From Oscillospiraceae bacterium (GTDB lineage Bacteria; Bacillota; Clostridia; Oscillospirales; Ruminococcaceae): a stretch of 64,000 bases of DNA. Location: NCBI GenBank assembly GCA_015067185.1, contig SVMZ01000002.1:62001-126000 (forward strand). Reading direction: 5' to 3'. A model generated the notes under the pieces. The model was not told the DNA's origin and searched no databases. It was given only the letters and a program-made list of their open reading frames with translations. Every line of letters begins with the position of its first letter. The stretch's first letter is position 1. The position numbers and the translations under genes are program-made. This document shows positions 1 through 10,811 of this stretch, one piece after another.

Positions 1-64
1 ATCTATAAGCAGGTATGGTATAATAACTTTATATTACTACAGGAAAACTTTTTATCAGAAAGGA

Positions 65-862
65 TTGCGTCAGATGAATACCCCAACAACAAATGCCAAA
101 AGAATCGCCGTCATTACCGGTGCCTCCAGCGGCATGGGCAAACGCTTTGCGGAAACCCTCAAGGAATACGGCAGTTTCGATGAAGTATGGGTAATTGCCC
201 GCCGTCTTGACCGTCTTCAAGAGCTAAAGCTGGACTTTCCAACCCGCCCTCTTCCCTTCGATCTTTCCGATCCTGTCAGTTACGATCGCTATGCTGCTCT
301 GCTTGCAAAGGAAAAACCGGATGTAGCGCTGCTTATCAATGCCAGCGGATTCGGTAAATTTCTTGCAACCATGGACGTACCGTTGGACATCAATCTGAAC
401 ATGATCGACCTCAACTGTAAAGCGATCCTTGCTATGTGCCAACACACCATTCCCTATATGAGAAGCGGTGCACAAATCATCAACATTTCTTCCGTTTCGG
501 CGTTTCAACCTGTCCCCTACATCAATGTTTACGGTGCAACCAAAGCTTTTGTGCTCAGCTATAGCCGTGCTCTCAACCGTGAACTGCGCAGCCAAGGCAT
601 CCGTGTCATAGCTGTTTGCCCCTTCTGGACAAAAACTGAGTTTTTCGACCGTGCTATCTCTGATCATCGGGATGCGGTAGTCAAAAAATACATTGCCATG
701 TATTCTCCAGACCAAATTGTCCGCCGAGCCTGGCGGGATGCACGCCGCGGCCGGGATATCAGTCAGTTTGGTTTTAAGGCCAGAACACAGTCTCTGCTTG
801 CCAAATTGCTCCCTCATGGCTTTGTCATGGACTTCTGGATGAAACAACAAAAATTAAAATAA
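65..862 (+). CDS. SDR-family NAD(P)-dependent oxidoreductase
   Basis: TGASSGMGK nucleotide-binding motif and YGATK active-site motif; start may be ATG at 74. Confidence 0.88.
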   Translation: MRQMNTPTTNAKRIAVITGASSGMGKRFAETLKEYGSFDEVWVIARRLDRLQELKLDFPTRPLPFDLSDPVSYDRYAALLAKEKPDVALLINASGFGKFLATMDVPLDINLNMIDLNCKAILAMCQHTIPYMRSGAQIINISSVSAFQPVPYINVYGATKAFVLSYSRALNRELRSQGIRVIAVCPFWTKTEFFDRAISDHRDAVVKKYIAMYSPDQIVRRAWRDARRGRDISQFGFKARTQSLLAKLLPHGFVMDFWMKQQKLK

Positions 863-898
863 AAGAAGACAAGACAGCCCATTTTTTCTTGTACTGTC

Positions 899-2092
899 TT
901 ATTCTCTTACTGACTCAAGTTCGGGATTTTCCGCAAAATGCTTGAGCATAACAAGGGGTTCAACAGAAGAGGTATTGGTAACCAGGATTCCTTCCTGTGC
1001 AGCTTTTTCGCTGACAAAAAACTCATCATTGGTCAATTCCCCATACCGAATCATCGTCGGTGTTTCGATATCCCATCTGCCAAATTTCCCCTTGCCCTGC
1101 AAAAGAATAAAACCATATGCAGCCTGATCCTTTATGATCACTGTTTTTCCCGGATAGACCGTCAGTCTCTTTGCCGAAACGACAGGACATTTATAGCATA
1201 TCCATTCCTCACACCCAACTTTATTTTTCCATATAACTTTCGGTTCCATGAATCGGTTTGCAGAAAAGTTTGGATCTATATTAGCTTCCCAGTCAATTAC
1301 TTCCATTAAATAATCCACGTTCCCATTTTCTTCCACGGGACAATTTTTCCAAAGAAGCTCTTCCGAAACACACTGTCCGCCATACAGTACCGATTGATAC
1401 ATGGCATATACATCACTGGCAAACTGCGGTTCATAGGTACAGAGACTTCCAGGTGCATGCAGAACACCGGGCGGCACATCCCAACCGGTATCCAACGATA
1501 ACCGGTATGCTCTGGAAAAATTCAGCAGCTGATTATCCCCTCCGGAAAAGTTTTCAAGACTCTGCTTCACCTGTTCTTTACTCACTTCCGGATTGATCCC
1601 GAAAAAAGTGAACGGAAATTCTCCTCCGTGATTATTGCACTGGGATGGGAAGAAATACATTTCCGGTTTACCTGCAGCACCCACACGACGTGCATGTTCA
1701 TCTCTGTGATGGATGTGGTGCGGAAGAGGCCCTGCATTGTCAAAAAACTTTGAAAACATCGGCCATCTGTGATACTTATTCCAGAGCGTTTTCCCAATTA
1801 TACCTCCCTCAAGCTCATCTATCGCATCCCTTAACAAAATCCGTTCCCTTCCATCTGCGGATACGATATAGGAAAGTCCCTCATCTTCGGGAGTATCAGG
1901 TCCATTTTCCGCCCATGTGGTGGATGCAAACCACCGTTCATCAATTCCACCACGTTCCAATCCCAGAATATAATAATCATCCGGATGTAACTTAATCCTT
2001 TTCCCTGGACGACAAAAACTACGCGGAACCCATGTAGGTACAAGACGGTATACACCGTTTCCTTCCTCTAAAAGCTTCTTGGCAATCGACAT
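899..2092 (-). CDS. Cupin / mannose-6-phosphate isomerase-like protein
   Basis: Full-length ORF with HHxHxxDE-like stretch (PHHIHHRDEH) and a C-terminal cupin-like segment; family assignment from motif reading only. Confidence 0.5.
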   Translation of the reverse strand: MSIAKKLLEEGNGVYRLVPTWVPRSFCRPGKRIKLHPDDYYILGLERGGIDERWFASTTWAENGPDTPEDEGLSYIVSADGRERILLRDAIDELEGGIIGKTLWNKYHRWPMFSKFFDNAGPLPHHIHHRDEHARRVGAAGKPEMYFFPSQCNNHGGEFPFTFFGINPEVSKEQVKQSLENFSGGDNQLLNFSRAYRLSLDTGWDVPPGVLHAPGSLCTYEPQFASDVYAMYQSVLYGGQCVSEELLWKNCPVEENGNVDYLMEVIDWEANIDPNFSANRFMEPKVIWKNKVGCEEWICYKCPVVSAKRLTVYPGKTVIIKDQAAYGFILLQGKGKFGRWDIETPTMIRYGELTNDEFFVSEKAAQEGILVTNTSSVEPLVMLKHFAENPELESVRE

Positions 2093-2229
2093 GATATTTT
2101 TCTCCTGTTATCATTATTTCTTTTTCTCTTTGCTCTTATTGCTTTTATATTGATTTTATCATAAAGCAGTGCTATAATAACAGTCAACAACCGTTGCAAA
2201 AACAGCATTTTTAACCGGAGTGATTAATC

Positions 2230-3075
2230 GTGTTAGTCCATACAAATAAAAAAGAGCTTGAGCAGCTTGCCAAATATTTTTATCACATCAGCAAAACTCT
2301 CATCTCCATTTATGATTCGGATATGAATATAATAGCCGCTTATCCCTCCACTCTCTGTGATTTCTGCACACAGATCAGAACTTCCAATACTTTACACAAC
2401 GAATGTATTGCCAACGATAACACAGCCCTTGAAACCTGTAGAAAAACGCGCCAAACCCACATCTATCGATGTCATATGGGGCTTGTAGAAGTAACAACCC
2501 CGATTATTTACAACAACATTGTCGTCGGCTATCTTCTCTTTGGCCAAATTACAGACCAAAAGGACAAAAGGGATGTATACGAAAAAATTGAATCTCTTCC
2601 CGACTATTACGGCTTTGATAAAAATGAATTAATGCAGGCCGCTTCTAAAATACGCTACCGCTCCCACGATTATATCGAATCCATTTCCGCACTGGTTGAG
2701 ATGTGTGCCAACTATATCTGGCTCAATAATATCATCAGCGTACGCGATGATGGCTTAGCGCACAATATCAATCTTTATATCAGAGAAAACCTTTCTGGAG
2801 ATCTCTCTGTTCCAGTCATCTGCAATACTTTTCACATTGGCCGAAGTAAACTATATGAGCTTGCACAAGCCCATTTCGGCTGCAGCATCTGCGAATATGT
2901 ACAGCTCTGCAGACTCAACAAAGCAAAAGAACTGCTCTCCAAATTAGATCTCTCGGTTTCTGAAGTTTCTGAATCTGTCGGTTTCAAAGATGTCAACTAC
3001 TTCATTCGCTTTTTTAAAAAACACACCGGAATCACTCCAAAAAAATTTCAAACAGGACATTTCACCGTCTCATAA
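2230..3075 (+). CDS. AraC-family transcriptional regulator with N-terminal PocR-type sensory domain
   Basis: PocR-like Cys/His pattern (CDFC...YRCHMGLVEVTTPI) followed by two C-terminal AraC HTHs (SEVSESVGFKDVNYFIRFFKKHTGITPKKF); GTG start. Confidence 0.85.
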   Translation: MLVHTNKKELEQLAKYFYHISKTLISIYDSDMNIIAAYPSTLCDFCTQIRTSNTLHNECIANDNTALETCRKTRQTHIYRCHMGLVEVTTPIIYNNIVVGYLLFGQITDQKDKRDVYEKIESLPDYYGFDKNELMQAASKIRYRSHDYIESISALVEMCANYIWLNNIISVRDDGLAHNINLYIRENLSGDLSVPVICNTFHIGRSKLYELAQAHFGCSICEYVQLCRLNKAKELLSKLDLSVSEVSESVGFKDVNYFIRFFKKHTGITPKKFQTGHFTVS

Positions 3076-3119
3076 ACACAAAGCACACAAGAACATCTCT
3101 CTTGTGTGCTTTGTGTTTT
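3074..3119. terminator. Bidirectional intrinsic terminator
   Basis: 19-bp perfect inverted repeat AAACACAAAGCACACAAGA / TCTTGTGTGCTTTGTGTTT between convergent genes. Confidence 0.85.
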
Positions 3120-3147
3120 CTCAGATATAGTCTTTACCTTGCCATAT

Positions 3148-5157
3148 TCACTTTTCTTTTCTCTTCAGCTCGTACATATCAAAAATATCCACTGCACGTG
3201 TCTGAAATACGGTATATCCCTTTTCTATTGAGAACGGTATTTCTTCACCGTCCGGCAACAGACGGATCGATGATACCTCCTCTTTCACTTTGACACTAAA
3301 AGGTGCTGCCGGTGTTGTGATAGCTTCTTCATCCAACACCATTAGATTTACCGTAATCTTTTCCTTATCTGTAAAAGCTGTAATTTCTACATTTTTCGGT
3401 GCATCAGAACAGAAGAAATAATCCGGCCTTCCTGCTATATGAAGCAGATTGACAAACACCTTCCTGTACTCCTCAAATTCGATTGCCTCCAACGGCACGG
3501 CAGACCAGATAACCTTTCCTTTTCCGTAATCATTGACGGTAACTGCCGGGACATCACTCGCTATTCCGGGTGGATCGGAATGGATTGCTGCATATTTGTC
3601 TTCCCGGTGCCTCGTGTATGGGAATGTCAGCGTTGCAAGAACCTTCGCCTCTCCGCACGCAACAATGGCCGCCTTTGTTTCCATCACCGGCAACGGATAT
3701 TTTCCGTTAAATTCACCGAATATCTCTTCATACCCCGCTTTAGGAGCAACGTATACACACCTCTCCTCATATTCGCTCATGTACACATGCCCGGTAAGCT
3801 CTTTCAGTAACGCAGTGTTATGTCCCCCACTCAGATATAAAACACCGCCGTTTCTGACATATTCAATCAGACGCTCGTTGTCCTTATCTTCCAGTTCAGA
3901 TAGTACGGGAGCGACAATAATTTTATATTGGGATAACTCATGGAATACCCCTGTCACACCAAAGGGAATATGTGCCCGGACGAGTGTTTTGGATGCATTT
4001 ACACAACATACGCGGGCATTTTCTTTCTCCACATAATTTCTACTTCGCAGTCCGTAGTATAAACCTATCTCCTCTACCATTTCCCCTGTAAAAAACGGCT
4101 CGTATTTTTTTTGGAATCGGAATATCTCCCCCACCTGCTCATAAACACGCCGGTCCATTGTTCCCACAGGATCTATCGCGTCAATCACCAGTGTTGCACC
4201 ATGATGTGCCATGGTAGATGACAATGCCGTCTTCATTTCATCTTTGGTTTTTGTAAGAGTATGAACACGGAGTTTCGGTTTACACCGGGAAAACATCTGC
4301 TCGAAGGGAGGATTCAGCGTTGCATTTTTAAAAAATTTACAGGCAAAAGAATGATTATATAAATTTCCGTAAAGATCTCCACCCACATAATCACATGCTG
4401 CTAACACTTCTTCGATACAAGCCGAACTTGTATCCCCTGCAACTGCATTGGCAAAGTTATGCTCTACTGGCATATCTGGCTGTCTCTTTTTCACATATCC
4501 CGTAATCGATTGGACAAATTCTCCCATTGACTTTGCCTTGAATTCCACCAACTCACGGTTTATTTCTTTCGGAATTTCTCCGCCGTACGCTTTTTGACAT
4601 GCATCACAATAACAGGTATGCGGCCAGTACGGCATATCAAAAAACAAGGCATCGCACTCAAAATAATCCAATATCTCATCAATCTGATTATATACAAACT
4701 GCCGATATTCCATATTATTGGGACAGCAATGACCATACCTGCTGCCGTTGACATTGACAAAAGCCAACCCTTTCCCTCCTTCTTTGCCTTCCCTCGCAGA
4801 AAAGCCATCCTCTTTCTTCATTCGCCATAAAGGATGTCTATCATGTTCTCTGGTATTATAAATCAAGCTATAGTATCCACACACCCTGATTCCATTCCGG
4901 TGACATAAATCAACCACACGCTTGATCATATCGGGTTGTTTCTCTATCTGCTTATGCATCACACCAACTTTAGTCGGATAATAGCAGAGCCCCACATGAG
5001 ACTGCAAATAAATCATAGCATAATTGATTTCTGCCTTTTTCAAATTTTCCACATATACTTCAGGAGAAAATTCCGATAAAAAATCGTCACTCCAATCTTC
5101 TATATGCATATCCAAAAGATGCCTTCTATACAGCTGAGAATACCACATGCTCATCAC
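3148..5157 (-). CDS. Putative glycoside hydrolase (TIM-barrel catalytic domain plus beta-galactosidase-trimerisation-like domain)
   Basis: 669-aa ORF; DALFFDMPYWPHTCYCDACQ and later YVRNGGVLYLSGG segments typical of GHL6/beta-galactosidase-trimerisation-like proteins. Confidence 0.6.
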   Translation of the reverse strand: MMSMWYSQLYRRHLLDMHIEDWSDDFLSEFSPEVYVENLKKAEINYAMIYLQSHVGLCYYPTKVGVMHKQIEKQPDMIKRVVDLCHRNGIRVCGYYSLIYNTREHDRHPLWRMKKEDGFSAREGKEGGKGLAFVNVNGSRYGHCCPNNMEYRQFVYNQIDEILDYFECDALFFDMPYWPHTCYCDACQKAYGGEIPKEINRELVEFKAKSMGEFVQSITGYVKKRQPDMPVEHNFANAVAGDTSSACIEEVLAACDYVGGDLYGNLYNHSFACKFFKNATLNPPFEQMFSRCKPKLRVHTLTKTKDEMKTALSSTMAHHGATLVIDAIDPVGTMDRRVYEQVGEIFRFQKKYEPFFTGEMVEEIGLYYGLRSRNYVEKENARVCCVNASKTLVRAHIPFGVTGVFHELSQYKIIVAPVLSELEDKDNERLIEYVRNGGVLYLSGGHNTALLKELTGHVYMSEYEERCVYVAPKAGYEEIFGEFNGKYPLPVMETKAAIVACGEAKVLATLTFPYTRHREDKYAAIHSDPPGIASDVPAVTVNDYGKGKVIWSAVPLEAIEFEEYRKVFVNLLHIAGRPDYFFCSDAPKNVEITAFTDKEKITVNLMVLDEEAITTPAAPFSVKVKEEVSSIRLLPDGEEIPFSIEKGYTVFQTRAVDIFDMYELKRKEK

Positions 5158-5311
5158 TCCTTTTTTTTAATTTTAACATATTCCCTCCGAAAAAAACAGG
5201 GACTTATAACCGCAAAAACAGCATTTTAGTTAACCCACTTTATGTTATCCCTCTATCCTATGCTATCCTGCAACATAAAAATTGAGCCCAGGAAATTACC
5301 TGAGCTCAGTT

Positions 5312-6610
5312 TCATTTCTCCAAATAAAGCAAATTAAAGTGTTCTGCAAGCCAACATGTCATTCTTTTATTGATTTCAAAAACTGCCGCCAGCTTTTCCT
5401 GTTCTGCAAAGTAAGCTACGCAAATCAGTTGATTGGCAAAGAGGATATAAGGAACTGCTTTTCTCTCTTCTTCCGTCATTCCGGCTGCACTATCATATCC
5501 TTTCATGATATAACGGTATATCTCAAACCACTTTTCCCGATACTTTTCGAAGCCTTCCAGCAAAATTGCTGTTGCCGCATAACAGGGGTCATATATCCGC
5601 ACATTTCGTTCTGACAATTCAAAATCTATAAAACTCCATTCTTTTTCTTTATCCTCTGAACAGATAATGTTTCCAGGATTGGGGTCCCGGTGAATCAATT
5701 GTCTGGGCAGCTTATCATGTAACCTCTCCAAATTTTTGATATACTCCTGACAAAATACGTCCTTTAAATTCAGTATTTCCTTTGCTTTCGGAAGCGCCCA
5801 TTCTTTCACATTCTTATAGATATTCGTATCCCGGATCGGTACATCCACTCCGCGCAGAGCTGTATGAAGCTTTCCTATCTTCTCTCCTATCAGCCTCGCA
5901 CATTCCAAAGAATTACTTTCATACAAAGCTGCTGTACTCAGCTGCTTTCCCGGCAGCCGTCTGGTAAGGCAAAAATATACTTCTCCCTCCTGCATATATT
6001 CTTTTCCGTTATTTGTTGCAATTGGGACTGCGGCACACAACCCCGCTTTTTCAATCTCCTTGGATAACGTTATATTATTTTTTAGTTTTCCAAGGTTTGC
6101 TGTAAATTTCAAAACATAGTCTTCTCCGACATAATAGGCATTATCGTTTTTATTTCCGGTTCCTTCGTAATAGATATCTGATATTACTATCTTTTCCAAA
6201 TTCCAATGCTTCAATATCTCCGCAGCTTTTTTATGGGTTATCATGATGTGTTCCTCCTTTGTCAGCTCTATCCGGTAAGGCTTTTTTGCCTGGCAGGATC
6301 TCAAAAAAGCGGACGGAGTACAACCGAATTCACGTCGAAATGCCTTGTAAAAACCGGCATAGGTATCAAAGCCATAGGTGAGTGCTGCGTCAATCCCTTT
6401 GCTTCCGCAGTGTATTCCGTAAATGGCATGCAGTAGCCTGCGTCGAAGAACATACTGCATCACGGGCATCCCCGTTGCCGATTGGAACATTCTGTAATAG
6501 TGATAGAGTGAAAACCCTGCCTTTTCCGCCAACTCAGCAGCCGTGATCTCTGCCCTCAGGTTATCCTCAATGTAATCCAAACTTTGCTGTATAATTCTTT
6601 TATATTCCAT
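5312..6610 (-). CDS. Fusion protein: N-terminal AraC-type HTH DNA-binding domain plus C-terminal aminoglycoside phosphotransferase-like (APH) kinase domain
   Basis: Double-HTH AraC region (AELAEKAGFSLYHYYRMFQ...DAALTYGFDTYAGFYKAFRREFGCTPSAF) then APH motif LIHRDPNPGNII; start chosen at M18 of the ORF, preceded by an AAGGAGAAGG ribosome-binding site. Confidence 0.85.
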   Translation of the reverse strand: MEYKRIIQQSLDYIEDNLRAEITAAELAEKAGFSLYHYYRMFQSATGMPVMQYVLRRRLLHAIYGIHCGSKGIDAALTYGFDTYAGFYKAFRREFGCTPSAFLRSCQAKKPYRIELTKEEHIMITHKKAAEILKHWNLEKIVISDIYYEGTGNKNDNAYYVGEDYVLKFTANLGKLKNNITLSKEIEKAGLCAAVPIATNNGKEYMQEGEVYFCLTRRLPGKQLSTAALYESNSLECARLIGEKIGKLHTALRGVDVPIRDTNIYKNVKEWALPKAKEILNLKDVFCQEYIKNLERLHDKLPRQLIHRDPNPGNIICSEDKEKEWSFIDFELSERNVRIYDPCYAATAILLEGFEKYREKWFEIYRYIMKGYDSAAGMTEEERKAVPYILFANQLICVAYFAEQEKLAAVFEINKRMTCWLAEHFNLLYLEK

Positions 6611-6742
6611 CCTTCTCCTTTTCACTCCCTTCTGTCCATTTTGCAGCTGCATCCCTATCATATCACAAAAATTTCTGCAAACATTTCCCGTTTTGCGGTA
6701 TTGTCTCTGCTTCTATTTTCCTCTTATACAGCCTATCAAAAC

Positions 6743-6779
6743 AAAATGTCCCCTGGATTTTTATCCGGAGGACATTTTT
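6743..6779 (-). terminator. Intrinsic terminator of the hydroxyacid dehydrogenase gene
   Basis: AAAATGTCC...GGAT / ATCC...GGACATTTT imperfect inverted repeat with T-run on minus strand. Confidence 0.6.
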
Positions 6780-6806
6780 CTCGCAAACAATCCCTTTCCC
6801 TTACCG

Positions 6807-7790
6807 TCATCTACGATATTTGTTGACGGCGTTTTTCACCTCTCCTGCCATAAAAGAACGCAGATTATCCACGGCAATATCCATCAGACGAATCCGGCTC
6901 TCTTTTGAGGCCCAGGCAATATGCGGAGTAATGACACAGTTTTCCACGCCCAGAAGTGGGCTGTCGGCATTAACCGGTTCAATTGTCATGACGTCCAAAC
7001 CTGCTCCCGCTACTTTTCCACTCTTCAGTGCAGCCGCGAGAGCATATTCATCGATAACAGGACCGCGTGATGTATTGAGGATCATGACGCCATCCTTCAT
7101 TTTTGCAATATTTTCAGCGTTGATCAGATTTTTCGTACTTTCAAACAACGGACAGTGCAGGCTGATTACATCGCTCCTCGCAAAAACTTCGTCCAGCGAT
7201 ACAATCTCTGCAAAATCGCTTTCTTTTTTGGATGGGCTGTATGCGACTACTTTCATGCCGAAGGCCGCCGCAATTCGTGCCGCCGCCTGCCCTATTTTTC
7301 CAAAACCGACCACACCAAAGATTTTTCCCTCAAGCTCGATGAGCGGGGTATCCCAGAAGCAAAAATCTGCACTGCTGGTCCAACGGCCTTTATGCACCTC
7401 ATTGGAATGATGTCCCACATGATGACACAACTCCAGCAGCAACGCCATGGTAAACTGAGCCACAGCCTGTGTACTGTATGCAGGAATGTTGCAGACAGGA
7501 ATTCCCAATTCGGCAGCCGCATCGATATCTGCAATATTATAACCTGTGGAGAGCAGCCCAATATATTTCAACTCCGGCATCAGCGCAGTTATTGTTTCAC
7601 GGGTGAGCGGCGTTTTGTTTGTGATTACCGCATCAGCCCCTTTGGCTCTATGCAAAATCTCATCTGTCCCCTCTCTAAACGGGGTACGCTCATAGACAGT
7701 CAGCTCTCCCAGTTGTTCAAATCCTTCCCAGCTCAAATCTCCCGGATTTTCAGTATATCCATCAAGAATAACAATCTTCATCCGTCTCAC
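6807..7790 (-). CDS. D-2-hydroxyacid dehydrogenase (hydroxypyruvate/glycerate dehydrogenase type)
   Basis: GVVGFGKIGQAAARIA Rossmann motif, NTSRGPVIDEYAL, ITPHIAWAS; start at MVRRMKIVI with GGGAGGG ribosome-binding site. Confidence 0.88.
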   Translation of the reverse strand: MRRMKIVILDGYTENPGDLSWEGFEQLGELTVYERTPFREGTDEILHRAKGADAVITNKTPLTRETITALMPELKYIGLLSTGYNIADIDAAAELGIPVCNIPAYSTQAVAQFTMALLLELCHHVGHHSNEVHKGRWTSSADFCFWDTPLIELEGKIFGVVGFGKIGQAAARIAAAFGMKVVAYSPSKKESDFAEIVSLDEVFARSDVISLHCPLFESTKNLINAENIAKMKDGVMILNTSRGPVIDEYALAAALKSGKVAGAGLDVMTIEPVNADSPLLGVENCVITPHIAWASKESRIRLMDIAVDNLRSFMAGEVKNAVNKYRR

Positions 7791-7838
7791 CATCTGCCCT
7801 CCCAAATGGCATCCTCTCTTCAGTTTCTGCACTCATGC

Positions 7839-7877
7839 AGTTATGCTAATCTCTCTTTTGAAAAGATTAGCATAACT
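7839..7877. promoter_or_regulatory. 14-bp perfect inverted repeat, candidate operator
   Basis: AGTTATGCTAATCT-11 nt-AGATTAGCATAACT upstream of the hydroxyacid dehydrogenase; overlaps a plausible minus-strand -10. Confidence 0.6.
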
Positions 7878-8052
7878 TCCGTCATCAAGTCAAGTATATC
7901 AGAGAAATTTATTGTATAATCCCTTCTTCAAACATGTTTCCTCTTCATTCTTTCTACACTTGTTGTTCTTTTCCGTTTTTGTCATTTCACGCGGACGTGC
8001 CGCATAAATTTAAACTATCAAAATGTATCCTATCGAAACGGAGGAACAATAA

Positions 8053-9291
8053 ATGTATATACTCAAAAAAATTACTGCCACATTTCTTATTCTCTTCTCT
8101 CTCATTCCTATGACCACGGTATGTTATGCGGGAGGAGAAAAAGAAGAAACAAATCCCGCCCCCTCTTCTCCGGCTGAACCTATTGAAACAACAGTCTCTG
8201 CAATATCCCAGGATGTTCCGGAAGATGTCCGTAACAAAGTAAAAGCAGCATCCGCTATCTTAATTGAACAATCCTCTGGAAAAGTATTGTTTGAATTTAA
8301 TCCCGATGAACCAAGGGCACCTGCTTCCATCACCAAGGTCATGACACTGCTTTTGGTGATGGAGGCCATATCCAACGGAGAGCTTTCCCTGTCCGATACA
8401 ATCATTGCCTCTGAACACGCCTGTTCCATGGGCGGTTCCCAAATCTGGCTGGAACCCGGTGAAAACATGACGGTGGATGAACTGATCCGTGCCACTGCCA
8501 TTGCCTCCGCTAATGATGCCGCCGTCGCACTTGCTGAGCATCTCGGTGGCAGCGAACAGGGCTTTGTGGACCTGATGAACGCCAGAGCTTCTCAGCTTGG
8601 TATGAATAATACCTGCTTTAAAAATGCTTCCGGTCTTGATGAAGAAGGACACTTTACCACTGCCAGAGACATTGCCACCATGTCTGCAGAACTTTTGAAA
8701 CACGAACTGATAAAAAATTACTCCACTGTATGGATGGACTCTCTGCGCGGCGGAGAAACTGAACTTGTCAACACCAATAAACTCATTCGTTTCTATAAGG
8801 GAGCCACCGGATTAAAAACCGGCACCACCGATGAGGCCGGACGCTGTGTCACTGCCTCGGCAATGCGTGGCGATATGCAGATTATTGCCGTTATTCTTGG
8901 CGCACAAAACCGTGATGAACAGTTCAGCTCTGCCTCTACCCTGCTCAACTACGCCTTCGACAGTTACACAATGACCTCGCCACCCTCTATTGACGACCAG
9001 CTTCTTCCCGTTAAAATAGAGGGCGGTGTCCTCAACGAAATTCTCCCTGTCTGTACTGTTCCGAAAAAACTGCTGCTTCATAAAGGTGATGAAAAACAAT
9101 TGGAGCAGATTGTAGAATTACCTGACAGCATCCGTGCACCGCTTGCTGCCGGAGATCAAATTGGACGTGTAATTATAAAAATTGCCGGTGAAACAGTGGG
9201 GGAATATGCCATAAACACACCTTGTGAGGTGGAAAAAATGACTTTTGGTAAAGCTTTCAGTTTGCTTTTTGCTGCTATGCTGCAAAATTGA
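8053..9291 (+). CDS. D-alanyl-D-alanine carboxypeptidase (serine-type, DacF/DacB-like)
   Basis: Signal peptide; SxxK (ASITKVM), SxN (SAN), KTG (LKTGTTDEAG) motifs. Confidence 0.93.
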   Translation: MYILKKITATFLILFSLIPMTTVCYAGGEKEETNPAPSSPAEPIETTVSAISQDVPEDVRNKVKAASAILIEQSSGKVLFEFNPDEPRAPASITKVMTLLLVMEAISNGELSLSDTIIASEHACSMGGSQIWLEPGENMTVDELIRATAIASANDAAVALAEHLGGSEQGFVDLMNARASQLGMNNTCFKNASGLDEEGHFTTARDIATMSAELLKHELIKNYSTVWMDSLRGGETELVNTNKLIRFYKGATGLKTGTTDEAGRCVTASAMRGDMQIIAVILGAQNRDEQFSSASTLLNYAFDSYTMTSPPSIDDQLLPVKIEGGVLNEILPVCTVPKKLLLHKGDEKQLEQIVELPDSIRAPLAAGDQIGRVIIKIAGETVGEYAINTPCEVEKMTFGKAFSLLFAAMLQN

Positions 9292-9393
9292 GTCCGAAAT
9301 ATATAATATTTAATAAAAATTTTCGTTCCCCTTGAAATATTCGGAAATTTAAGGTACAATATATGCAAGGTAATTTTATTTTAATTATAAGGA

Positions 9394-10752
9394 ATGAAAA
9401 AAATGCCACTGACACTATCTGCAAAGTACCTAGAAGGATTTATCGCCCCGCATGAACTTGACAGAGTAACCACTCAGGTCAACGCTGCTCACAAGCTTAT
9501 GCATTATGCCAAACTTGGAACCGAACCCGGTCCCGGCAGTGATTTTTTGGGTTGGGTTGACCTCCCTGAAAAATATGACCGCGAAGAGTTTGAACGTGTA
9601 AAACTTGCTGCTAAGAAAATATCTGCCAATTCCGATGTCGTTATCGTCATCGGCATCGGTGGTTCCTACCTCGGCGCAAGGGCTGCTATTGAGTTTGTCC
9701 GTTCGCCGTTCTATAACAACCTGAAGAAAGATACTCCTGATATCTATTTCTCCGGCAATAACATCAGCGCAGACTACATCAACGAACTCATCTCCATCTG
9801 CGAAGGCAGAGATGTTTCCCTGATCGTTATTTCAAAATCCGGTACCACCACTGAGCCCGCCCTTGCTTTCCGTATCTTCCGTGATCTTCTTACCAAGAAG
9901 TACGGTGCTGACGGACTCAAAGACCGCATTTATTGCGTAACCGATAAGGCTCGCGGTACACTCAAACAGTTGGCTGATGCCGAAGGTTATGAGAGCTTTG
10001 TCATTCCCGATGATGTCGGCGGCAGATTCTCTGTTCTTACTCCTGTCGGTCTTCTCCCCATTGCCATCGCCGGTATTGATATCGATGCCATGATGCAGGG
10101 TGCTATTGACGCAAGAGAAAAATATGCTGAATGTGATTTGGAGAACAACGATGCGTATCGTTATGCAGCTCTCCGCAACTGTCTCTATCGCCGTGGCAAG
10201 AGCATTGAAATGCTGGTTGCCTACGATGCCGCATTCACCCAGATGGCTGAGTGGTTCAAGCAGCTCTTCGGCGAGAGTGAAGGCAAAGACGGAAAGGGCA
10301 TCTTCCCCGCTTCCGCTATCTTCTCTACTGATCTTCACTCCATGGGTCAGTTTATTCAGGATGGTTCCCGCAACCTGTTTGAAACTGTTATCAATATTGA
10401 GCGTCCCAATCAGGATCTCTATATTGAATCCGATGCAGAAAACGCTGACGGACTCAACTTCCTCTCCAACCAGAATCTTTCCATTGTAAACCGCAAGGCT
10501 ATGGAAGGAACGATCCTTGCTCACACAGCAGGAGGCGTTCCCAACATCATCCTTACTCTCCCCGAAAAGAGTGCTTATGAGTTTGGTTGGATGGTATACT
10601 TCTTCGAGACAGCTGTTGCTATCTCCGGCTACATGTCCGGTGTCAATCCCTTTGACCAGCCCGGCGTTGAAAGCTACAAGAAGAATATGTTTGCTCTCCT
10701 TGGCAAGCCCGGTTACGAAGATCTCCGCGCTGAACTGGAAGCAAAAATATAA
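9394..10752 (+). CDS. pgi: Glucose-6-phosphate isomerase
   Basis: [30 protein letters not shown] family motifs across the full length. Confidence 0.96.
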   Translation: MKKMPLTLSAKYLEGFIAPHELDRVTTQVNAAHKLMHYAKLGTEPGPGSDFLGWVDLPEKYDREEFERVKLAAKKISANSDVVIVIGIGGSYLGARAAIEFVRSPFYNNLKKDTPDIYFSGNNISADYINELISICEGRDVSLIVISKSGTTTEPALAFRIFRDLLTKKYGADGLKDRIYCVTDKARGTLKQLADAEGYESFVIPDDVGGRFSVLTPVGLLPIAIAGIDIDAMMQGAIDAREKYAECDLENNDAYRYAALRNCLYRRGKSIEMLVAYDAAFTQMAEWFKQLFGESEGKDGKGIFPASAIFSTDLHSMGQFIQDGSRNLFETVINIERPNQDLYIESDAENADGLNFLSNQNLSIVNRKAMEGTILAHTAGGVPNIILTLPEKSAYEFGWMVYFFETAVAISGYMSGVNPFDQPGVESYKKNMFALLGKPGYEDLRAELEAKI

Positions 10753-10811
10753 TTAAAAGGTCGTTACACTCTGAAAAGAGTTGAAATCTCATACATCAAG
10801 GAGGATTTTAT

